A DNA stretch of 64,000 nucleotides, taken from Trissonchulus latispiculum. Lineage: Eukaryota > Nematoda > Enoplea > Enoplida > Ironidae. The DNA is taken from NCBI GenBank assembly GCA_030248195.1, contig JASAND010018429.1:62001-126000 (forward strand). The letters run 5' to 3'. Positions within the stretch are counted from its first letter, which is position 1; each line of letters opens with the position of its first letter. Positions 49,501-61,500 of this stretch are shown here, one piece after another. Under the pieces are notes generated by a model. That model worked only from the letters and a program-made list of their open reading frames with translations. It did no database searches and was not told the origin of the DNA. The position numbers and the translations under genes were made by a program.

Positions 49501-52500
49501 ACTGTCTGGTTAAGAACTAGGAAAATTCAAAACTCACCATTTTTAACACACATAACATGGATTCCTACTCAAAACCATACGATATTTCTCAAAGTTCTAG
49601 CCATTTTGGCACCTTCCGAAATTATATGCCATCAGAGCCCAAACCTTTTAACCAATCTTTTAACAAGTTTATTTCATTTCTGCAAAATTTATTCTATAAG
49701 AATGAGGAGGACTAACCGTCCAATCCAGTCCACCGCCATTCCTTCCATGCCCTGAACGGCGTGTTTGAGAACGACCTCGGTCCGGGGCGCCTCGTCCGGT
49801 CGCATATCCGCCAATCGCATACGGAAGACCTTCTGCTCGCCCTGGTCCAGAAAATACACCATCTGCTCGGACCAATCAAAATCCAGAGAGACCACATTGT
49901 CAAAACCACGCGACATCAGCCCATAGTAGCGACCGTCCAACGTTAGATTTCTAATGTAGTGACGATTGGCCAGAATTATCCATGGCGTAGGATCTAAACG
50001 CAACGACAATTATCACAGAATCAACAGGATATACTTAAAACTACCTCTCCTGAATCCATTTTTCCGAGTTTGTTGCACTGATTACCCAGTCACAATGAAA
50101 ACGAACACAATTCGACTGACTGTATAGCGCTAAATCAATTGGTGGAATTAGTTCAGCTAGCAATTTTGCTTTCCCATTGATGCGAAACTCGCCTGGAACA
50201 GACTAAACGACATCTAAGTGTTTGAAACTTATTCCCAGATACAACAGTTTAATAAAAAAGGAGCGTACAAACCTCGTTTCAGCAGTTTGCACGTAAACTC
50301 GTCTGGTTCCAGCTTATAGTAGGATGTATTACAGAAACATTTGTAGCCGCCATCCTTATTTTCACAACCCTGACTGCACGGATAGATTCTATTTTCATTG
50401 CACTCATCAACATCTAAAAAAAGTAAAATCAAAGAAAATTATTAAAAACAATAGAAATGATGCAAAATGCTCATTTCTTACGCATACGCTCAAGTGAGAT
50501 AAGACTAATTTCCTAAAGCTACAACAAAATATTTACCCAAGCAGGTTCTGTTATCCTTCGGATCAAGTTTGAATCCGGGGGAACAACTACACTGAAATCC
50601 AATGGGGAGATCAATGCAGATTTGTTCACAGAGACCGCTGTGCCCTCCGGCCGCACCATGCATGCACTCGTTAACTCCTGAAAAAAGAGACACAATTGCA
50701 AAATTAACATAAAAATGATAAAAGATCAAATTTAAAACAAAAATGCAACGATGACAAGATTCACATCCGCTGCTTTCAGTTTTCAAAACTTTATTTCATA
50801 TACACAACTCTTAATTTTTTAGAACAGAACCCAATCTCGAGATGATTAAATTAAATATTTATTTAATATTTCCTTCAAAAAACCCCCATACCGCATTCTT
50901 CGCTTTCATCAGACTGATCAGGACAGTCAAAGTCGTGATTGCAAACAACAGACTCGTCCACACAATGACTTCCATCCTTACAGAGGAACTGGCCAGAGCC
51001 ACAGGTGCCAGATTCGCTCACAGTGGCGTTTACTACTAGAAACAAAACAAGTAAACACTGTAGTAGGCTATACATACTAACATTATTACATAACATTAAC
51101 TGAGATAGGAACGTGGCAGCGATTAATTACTGTTACTGAGACATAAGAAAATATCTTAAAAATTTATACAGCGGCGGAAGTAACACATTTCCCTTTGCTG
51201 TATTGCAAGGTTAGACACATTACATTTTTAGTACAAACAATTAGTACGTATATACGTACCGCAGCCAGCTTCATCAGAATGATCGCCACAGTCATCCGAA
51301 CTGTCACAGCGCCAGGCCAACGGAATGCAGCGCTGATTGTCACACGTGAAGTAGGAGGAGCCACATGTTTCATATTCTGTAAAAAACAAACAGCAGTACA
51401 TACTAAATCACAATCAACTGTACGCGCATCGAGCGAGACACTTGGTTTTTCCATTTTTTGCCAACCTTTTCCCTCCCTAGGACAATCCAAAACGCCCATT
51501 TTGAGAGGGCGATTTTTACTACACTCAACTCGAAACATTCCAAAATCATACCACAGCCAGCATGCTCATCCGAACCATCGTAGCAGTCATCATCGTGGTC
51601 ACAGACCCAACTGTTGTGAATACAGTGCCCGTTGTTGCACTGGAATTCGCCCACATTGCAGGGCGGGAGGGTGGCATTGCACCGTTTCGGGTCTTCGTCC
51701 TCGCCCTGACGACAGCTGATGTCCCCGTCGCACATCCAGGCCCGCGGGATGCACTCGTAGCGCCCGATCTGACTGTTACTGCTACAGTGGAATTCGTCAT
51801 CGCGACAGGTACGGTTACCTGAAAAACAGTACCGTTTTAAGACTAGTTTTTTTCAAAAAGCTACCATCAAACTTTGATACACATTTAGGCAATTTTAAGT
51901 TCGAACAATGTTAACACTGAAGCAAAGCAAATCAGGCAGAGTTGGTTAAAAACGAAATTGCTACGGTTTTGATCCTCCATTGACTAAAAAGCTGGCACAA
52001 TACGAGATGTTTCAGTTTCGCCCTACGGATAGTTCTAAATCTGAGCAATTGATTCACCCACCCCTTCCATTTCTTACCACAATTATGTCTGGTGTGTTCA
52101 TCGGAACCATCATGACAATCATCTTCACCGTCACAGAGGAAGGCTCGATTGATGCACTTTCCATTGTCACATCGGAAAACATACTCTCCCTAAGCGCATT
52201 AAAATCATAAATTTACGGCATTCTGCCAAGAAAAGAACACGTCAAAAGTCAAAAGCACCGAAAAATCAGTCTCTGAAGAATCAGCTATCACAATATTTCA
52301 GCCTTTTAGGGTTTGTCTAACAAAAAAAACAACCGCTTGAATTAAACTTGGAAACTACGAATAACAAAATTCTGAGCATATGCTAAGAGCTAAAAAAACA
52401 GCAACCCACCAGACAAACAGAATTATTAGATTCACACTGAGGACCCTCGTCCCAGCGATCGCCACAGTCATTGTCACCATCGCACTGCCAAGTTTCTGGG

Positions 52501-55500
52501 ATGCAGCGCCCAGAGGGACAGCGAACACTGAAAAAGAAAGCAGGAAAACTCAATGAAAGGAAAATACGAAAAATTAGAATAGAAAAACACAAATTATTAT
52601 TAAACATTGTCCAAAACCGTAAAGAATGAAAACATATCAAACGAATCATCTAAACAGAATACATAGATAAAAAGTCAGAAAAATCTTCTAGCTACAATTT
52701 TTTCTGATTTTCCTTTAGTTTAGTTTAGTTCAAATCTAAGGTTTACGTACTGTAGGGCGGCACAAGGATCCTTTCTACAGTACTGTTGATCCTCATCAGC
52801 ACCGTCGCCACAGTCGTTATAGCCGTCGCAAAGATCGGCGGGCGTGATGCAGATGTTAGTGTTGGGACACTGCTGTTTGGCACCGCGGCACTGAATAGGC
52901 AGGCCGGGACAGGTGGAATTATTCTCATCAGAAACCTACAAGCGGAAAACAACATTGAGACAGAATTATTCTCATCAAAAGCATTTGAAGGGAAGCAGAT
53001 AAAAATTGAAAAAACCAGAAAAACCCCAAATGTGTACAGAATCGATTCATCAGTATTACCCTATTCAAACGGAAGAGAAACCAAAGCGGTGAAAAGTCTG
53101 TAATGACCGCCATCAAACAGACAACTTTAAAGCAAACATTTTCAAACAAAATTAAAAACAATTGGAAAAACACGGAAGGTAAAAGCCCAAGTTATTGTAT
53201 TATATACCTGTTGGTCATGGCAGTCTGGTCGTCCGTCGCAAACTTTAGCCAACTCAATACAGTGACCATTGGAACAGAGAAATTCGTGGGGACCACAAAC
53301 TTCCGATACTGTAAAAAACACAAAGAAATATAAACAAATTCTGAAATAGGAACTAAAGACACGAAGTAAGGTAAACAGCTGTCAAAGATCCTGAATAGTA
53401 TACCAAGTCAATAGTGCAAAAGTAGTCCATGTCAAAAATGTTGTCATGAAGTAGAGCAAACCTTCACCCCCAACCGATTGTAGAAAAATAAACAAGCTTT
53501 ACAACACAATTTAATCTTTTTCGCCAAAAAATATATGCCTATTCAAAAACGTGTCACTACAGTTTGGGAACGAATTCAAACTTAAGCTTGGTTCGATTGT
53601 GCATTTGGTGGCTCAATCGGTAGAGCGTTGGCCTAGATAGCAAAACGTTGTGGGTACGATCCCCACCCAAGGGTAGAATTTTTCGGCTCGGAGGTGCTGT
53701 AGTCACATCTTTCTTTCGTTTAATATTCTGTCTAACTTACCTAAACATCCTTCTTCGTCACTATTATCACCGCAGTCATCGGCGCCATTACAGACCTCCG
53801 ATTTCAGTATGCAGCGACGATTTTTGCACAGAAAGTATTCATCCAATGGACACTCTCGAGTATCTGGAAAAACAGCAACCGATCAAAACAATAATCAAAT
53901 TCCATCAGCAAACATTTACAATTAGCAGGAAATTTCTACATTTAGAGCAAAATCAGGTAGAACTTGCTGGGCTTATTCTAGGGATTTTTTCTTGGGGGGG
54001 GGGGCTCTTTGGGGGGGCCCCTCGGGGGGCGAATCATTTTTGGGGGGGAGGCGAAAATTTTTCAAAATTTTTCTAAAAACATGCTAAAAATTGCGCTATT
54101 TTTATAGTAATTGCCAAAAATAAGCGGATTTAGTGCTTAAATAGGCAAAAATCGACTAAAAATCTCCGGCGGAGCCGGAAACTTTTTGAAAATTTGGCCT
54201 TCTGAGCGATTTTTTCAGGGCAAAAGTTGGTACCAAAAGGGGTACCCACTTATTTTGGGGGGGGGGCGATTTTTGGGGGGGACGATTTTTTGGGGGGGGA
54301 AGGGTGTTTATGGGGGGGGACCCCCCGCCCCCCCCCCCCCAGTAGAATAAGCCCAGACTTGTAACATAAGCAACGAGCTGGCTACGGCTGAAAACTAGAA
54401 TATTCTCCAGATATTTTTTAATTTTTCATAATTTCATTGCAGTAGTTTACTCTACACAGTTATTTGCGGGGGGGGGGGCGCGAGCAAATAACGTGGTGTT
54501 AGTATTAAATAGAAATAAATTAAACCCGGTTCTTACTGCAAAAATCAGCTTCTTCATCAGAGCCATCCGAGCAATGCTCAAATCCATCGCAGGTGAACAT
54601 AAACTGAATACATTCGCCACTGGTACAGGTAAAATCATAAGGCGGCTGGCATTCACTGGTGGATTCAATTGATTTCACTAAAAACAAAATTCTTAATAAT
54701 TCTTATTCTAAATTAGACTAAATAGAAAAATTCAAATCATTGTCCAAAAAATAAAACTATGAAAACACGACAAAAATCTTCTTAGATTAATAATCAGCTA
54801 AGCTCACGAAGTTTAACTTGATACTCAGACTCAAACTTTGGAGGGGCCCCTTTCAAAGTTTCTCGCAAAGATTTATTTTACCAACCCATCATACGCTTTA
54901 CTATAAAATTACAATAAAAAATTCGCTGACAAAAAATTCCCTTCTCCAAAAATCTATTGCCCTTTCACTTACAGACACAACGCCGCTGATCTGGCGTCAG
55001 CTGATAGGAGGAATTGCAGGCGCATTCCACAACAGGGAAGGCACGTGACTGATGCGTGGGAACGTTGATGGTCAAGCCGTCGGCGCCAACACGACTGGGC
55101 GCCACATGACAGGACTGCTCGCAGCCACCGTTGTCAATCTTACAGGGATTGTTGGCTGTCAAATCTAGAATAATTCAAATGCGAAAAACATTAGAAAAAT
55201 TGTCAAGTAGAAAACTTCAAAACATTTTAGCTTAAAAACAGGCCGGCCAAATTAATGGCATACGGCTGCAAAATTATCAAACTGATTCAACCTATTAGAA
55301 ACTAACCGGGGAAATCGATCAATACAAGATCACATCAGATCGATTAGTTTCTAATTAACTAAGATTGGCTTACTGCAACGCTGGCCATTTTTGCTGACAA
55401 TACGTATGGTTGAAATTGTGGACAGATCTGACAGAATGGCTTCATAGCCTCCGCCAGTGTATTTTTCAACACGGAAAATGCCAGCTGAAAAATATTCGTG

Positions 55501-58500
55501 AATAAGTAGAAAAACTGCTAAATCAGTGAATATTAGATTCGGATCTTTTCCACAATATCCCCCCCAGCCCAAATTAAGTTAACGACTCAACCAATTTTAA
55601 TAATTCTTTGAAGGTAGGTTAGTGGACGTCTCCTCATAACAAAAACGTAAAAAAAATTTCAAAAATTCAAAATTTTAAAAAATTTTAAATTTTTGAATTT
55701 TTGAATTTTTTTATGTTCATCCGGTAAACTCGGACACGGTGATCATTTTTCATCATTGCAGTAACTTCTGAAAATGCATTCTCCGATCGCTACAGCTGTT
55801 TAAACTTTAGAGATCAAAGGCAAACGCCGCCTAACCTACAATTTAATTCCTAAGGCGGTATATTCCTTTGATCTTCAAACTTTAAACAGCTGTAGCGAAC
55901 GAAGGATACCTTTTAGGAAGTTACTGCAATGATAAAAAGTGATCAGCGTGTTCGACTCCACCGGATGAACGTAAAAAATTAAAAAATTTAAAATTTTTTA
56001 AAATTTTAAATTTTTGAAATTTTTTTACATTTTTGTTATGAGGAGACGTCCAGTAACCTACCTTCAAAGAATTATGAAAATTGGTTGAGTCGTTAACATT
56101 ATTTGGGCTGGGGGGGATATTGTGGAAAAGATCCTTAGATTCAAGACATTTTTTCAGTGAATATTAGATTCAAGACATTTTTAGTCATTTTATGTCAAAT
56201 TCGAGTCTTCCACAAATCTTATAAGCTATTCAACTAATTTCTGGGCATTTCAACAAAGTAGACATTAATTAAGCATCATATTAAAACTATTTGCACAATT
56301 TTTAAGTTTACCCAACTAATTCCAGAAGAAAAAGTCATTAGAACTGAGATTTGATCACAGGTCTTTCGTTCTATTTTGAATACTTACTGGCCAAAGGATC
56401 CGCAAAGTAAAGCCAGTTGTTCCAGATTTCCATAGACTTGGCCCGATATCCGCGCGCAACCGTCTTTCGATGCTCTCCATCGAAATTGCAGCGTTCAATT
56501 TTCAAACTAAATACATAAAGAGCAAGTCACAGTTAAAATATACAAATGTAAAATAATCTAAAAATAAATGTGTAAAATAATCTAAATAAAAACTATAGTA
56601 CTTTGACCTTCATCCCTAGCCTGTCTCAGAACTGTCAAAAAATATCCTCTGCAAAATCGTACCTCCCCCGAACAACTAGTGATTTTTAGTCACTGAAACT
56701 GAAACTATTTTGAGAAGAGATCTGAAACTGAAACAAACATTTTTAGGCTGACGAGTGACGACTGAAACTGAAACTAATTTGAGTAAAGAAACTGAAACTC
56801 GCACTGAATCTGGTTTCAGTCTTTCCTTAAACTTGAAATTTTGAAGGTTTTCAGTTTCGAATCTGTTAGTATTGTTGCCGGAGAGACTGAATAAAATTAG
56901 TATTGCTGCAGGAGAGACTGAATAAACATCAAATTGTGCTTTATGTTAACTCAGACCTGGGGGGGGGGGACCCCCCGGACTTCCCCCCCCCCAGACATTT
57001 TTGCCTAGGAAAAAGCCAGAAAGCTGGAAACCGCTGCGAACTGAAACCGAAACTGAAACTCAGACTGAAACTTAAACTGATTATTTTACGCTGTCGACTG
57101 AGACTTAAACTGAGACTGAAACTATTTTATCCCGCCGACTGAAACTGAAACTATTTTATCCCGCCGACTGAAACTGAAACTGAAATTATTTCGGACTACC
57201 GACTGAAACTGAAACTGAAACTAGAATCGGCTACTGAAACAACACTACTAATAACATGAAACCTCCAAAACGGTCAAAAACTCAAAAATTTTCACCTGTT
57301 AATGTCACTCCAGTAGATGAATAATTCCTTTTCGTCCACAGCAATGGCAGGGACTAGCCCCATATCTGTTTTTGCGATGATGGTCTGGTGACTTCCGGCC
57401 ATGGTGGCTCGAACGATGCGAGGCTCAAAACTGGTCCCCTTAGAATCCACACCCTGATCTGCCCAAAACATGACACTAAAATGTATAAAAAAGCAACATT
57501 TAAATCAACAGATTCTAAATATTCTTTCTCTAGGCAGGGTGTTCTGATAACATGTGATACAAAAAACGACATTTGTGGGTAAATAATGGTAAAGAAATTA
57601 AAGGATATCAAAACTTTAGCCCAGCCTCCTAAACTTTGTATCAAGTTCAAATTAATCGCTTCGCAAATACTTCAAAAATTTCAATTTTGGTTCAGAAAAA
57701 GCATAGTCCTATTTAGTATAAGTATTCAGTACGTATCAGTTTTAATTTCCTCGTTAAAAGAAAAGTATATTAAATAACAGCACTCTCGTACCCCTGGCAA
57801 GGCACCAAGGCCAGCCCGTAAATGGCGTCTCCATTGGCTATGGTGATCACATGCTTAGCCTCAAAGTCCAGCGCATGAATGAAACCAGTACGACCAGTAG
57901 ACCAATAGATTTTATTGGTCAAAAAGTCCACTCTCAGATCCTCCGCCTGTTCCAATTTGGTCTTGGAGGATTCCACTAAAACAAAAAAGCTGGACATTCT
58001 GAAAAATAAACACTAACATTTGAAAAAATTCATTTTCACACTAAAACAGAAACCAACTTAGAAGTAAAATTAAATTAATTAAATTTAATTATGCTAGTTC
58101 TAAAAAACTAACCCAGATTTCGCAAATTGTCAATCAGTTTTCGAACTGACTTCGGCTTATTCATTGGAAACCAAGAAATTGACTGATTGTGAAGTTGCTC
58201 TGAAATTAAATTAAATGGAAATCAATTGGAAATGTAGACAGCCATACATGTGCAGGAGGCTAAATTGCAAGATTGGACCCGCGACCATACATACATACAT
58301 GTATGCTGGGAAGGGGGGCAGAGGGATCGCTCATCCCCTTCAAATCCGGTTTATCTTCGGCCGCCGGTTCACAACCAACCCCCTCCCCATATTTCTGAAC
58401 ATATTTGCACATATCTGCTGGGGACCAGCTAAAAACCGGGGAAACCTGATTCTGACTAGCAACACCTCGAGTCTGGGGTCCTCCATCAGGTCTGGAGGGT

Positions 58501-61500
58501 GGGCGGGAACCCTCTCTAGAAAACGCGCATGGTAACCGCAAAACTGGCAAGATAATGAGCGGAATGAGCCAAAGCAATTGTGGTCCCCAGACTTTCCCCC
58601 CCCCCCAATTCTCCCATTTTCATCAAATAGTTTGGATAAAGGAACACGTCATCCAAAGTGACAATGATGTGGAGAACTAGAGAGATTTACATCACACGAA
58701 AAAGTAAAGAGATTAAAAAATGAGTAGAAAAATCCTCGAAAAATGTCGCTTTGACAAAGTCGAAGTTGAAACAATACACCGTATTGAATCGTCTGAAATT
58801 GAATAGGAATTAGGATCATCAACCTACCATCAAAGAAAACAATTCGTTTCATTGCCGAATCAACGTCGAATACTTTCAGTCTTGGTATGGTGGGATATTC
58901 ATCCGCAATGGGGGTGCTCTTGGCATGGGGCTCCAGATGTACGCTGTGAATGGTGCTGTCATCCGAGTACAGAATAAAGTCGTCTGGTTCTGAACAGAAT
59001 ATTTTAAAAAATCAGTAATCAGAATACAGAAACAAGCGAATTCAAACAAAACATCCAAATAAATTCACGCATACATCTTAGTTTCTACATACTTATTTCT
59101 ACAATTATACAAAAAATTATTTTTATTTCTGTGTCCACAAGAAAACCGGCAAAAATTTAAGGTATCTTTAATACTGTCAATACTGCCAAGTCAATACAGT
59201 GGTCGGTATCTGCACATATGTACGGGTTTTTCGCAAGTATACATGGAATTACAGAACCACAGCACACATTTATTTTAGCTTATACTTTCCTAATCACTGC
59301 TAACGGCTTGACTTGACGTAATGACTAAGCAAGAAAACCTACCAACACAGCTGCGTCCATCCGTTGACAGCTGGCCCACAGCGCACATACAGTTGTATTC
59401 GGTGGAAGACTCGGGCTGGGGAAAGCACAGCTGTTCACAGGGCTGTCGTCTCAGATTGTCTGCCACCTGGCACGGCGATTGAACTAAACAAATAAAGATA
59501 AGAAAAACCATAACATTAAACTAAGAATAGAATTATTTTTTATTCGAAACCACCAATTTTCTAAGGATTACTTATGCCCGAAGGCGATCCTGTTCTCTGT
59601 TCTCATCAGTGGAAAAAGGAACAATAAGTTATGCAGGCAAATATAAGAATTTTCCAAATGCTTTTTTCGAATATTTCTGAAGTTACACGCACGAGCAAAT
59701 AAACGAGCACAAACTGTGGCACATGACGATGGTATCTGCCTAACTTTCCAAAAATGACACACTAGTAACAAATGAAACCACATTTTCAAAGTTCCCGTTA
59801 TCATTTCAACAACTTCTTGGCACACAAAAATCAGCATCGACCACCGAAAACAAACAACATCTATACCTTTTCCCTGAACCCGCTGATCAAAGGCCGCCAC
59901 ATCCGTCAAGGCTTCGATTCCGCCGCGAACTTTGACCGGGGCACTGGTGTTGCCCACCTGGGCACTGGCCTTATAGACTGCCTTCAGGTTCCGGTCGGCC
60001 CAGAACATATCCTGCCCCAGCAGGGCGACTCCAAATGGACTGGCCAGATCTGTACGAACCGTATGACGCTCTGTGCCATCAGGATTTACTCTCTAAAAAC
60101 GACAGGGAAATACTCATAGTCTTCTGACATAAAAGATCAAGCCTAACCCTGGAACACCGCTCAGGCCAAGCCATATTCCAGAAGGTATCCAAAAGGAAAT
60201 ATCAACAGAAATCCGCCTTCATTCATTCAACTTCATTTTCATGTCATTTGATTGAAGGGATAAAGTTAAATAAAGAAGTCAGTTGAGTATCAATAAAATC
60301 GAAAACAATAGAACAGGAACATAATAGGGTAAACGACGGATGCTATAGAGAACATCAAACATTCCACGTAAGAGAAAACAACATTAAGACTGCAAAGACC
60401 TGAGTAGAGATTTTGCAGAGAATTAAGACTTATACGCTCCAAAGAACCACTTTTCAATTATGGCAACTTCACATCAAGAAGAAACATTGGAGCTAATCAG
60501 GCCAGCATCACATAAAACCATTTTTATTCCAAACATACAGCAATATGAATATACATACCTGAATGGAGTCCGTTTTCGAATCCGTCCAATAGATGGCATG
60601 AGTGTTCGGGTCCACGGCAATGTCCATCGGTTCAACGATCCCCGAAGTGACCAGCGCCTTGCGTCCACTACAGTCCAGGTTGGCTCGCATCAGAACCGGC
60701 AACTGACCACGATCAACCCAGTAGAGGTATCTGCAAAAAAAGAAAAGACAAATAAGGAAACAACATACAACAAAAACTAAGGGTTTAAAAAGAGAATAAA
60801 ACACAAAGAAAACGAAAACCAAAATATATATTTCTTCTTTTCCAATTTTATCTTATACTCACTTGTTAACAGGATCAACTGCAATGGCCCTCGGGCTTTC
60901 CGACTGAGAAGCATAGAGGACCATACGATACTTTCCATCCAGTCGCGAGACCTCAATCAGCGTTTCATCTGAGTCAACATTGACCCAGTAAAGATTATCT
61001 GAAATAAAACAGAACTAATTCAAAATTACAAAATTAAAACGGATTTGACTTTTAAAATTGAAATTAAGGGAATTCAGTTCAAGTCTTAACTATCAACAAA
61101 GCATTCTCTTACATACAGTACTTCTGTCATAGCATGTAAGGTAAAAGGTAAAGTGACCCCTGGAGAGAACTCCAACCTACAGAAGGTTATAGGGTGCCGG
61201 TGCTTATCTCCAGATTCACAGCCCGAAGCCAGGAGCGACAACTCTAATGTTCACTACCATCACTGTGGAAGGGGGGGCAGCCCTTCATCAGGTATTACGC
61301 CAGAACACAGACTTCTGTTACCTTCCCACCGCAGTGGTACCCATTTACCGACCAGTTAAGGATAGACTGCTGGGTTGGCTGGAGCCCACGGCAAACCGAT
61401 ATGTGCTTAGTCCCTTGCTCAAGGGGATTTGCGAAAGCCTTGTGGCAGCGGGGGTTCGAACCTAGGACCGTAAGATCTTTAGCATGTAGTTATATCCTAG

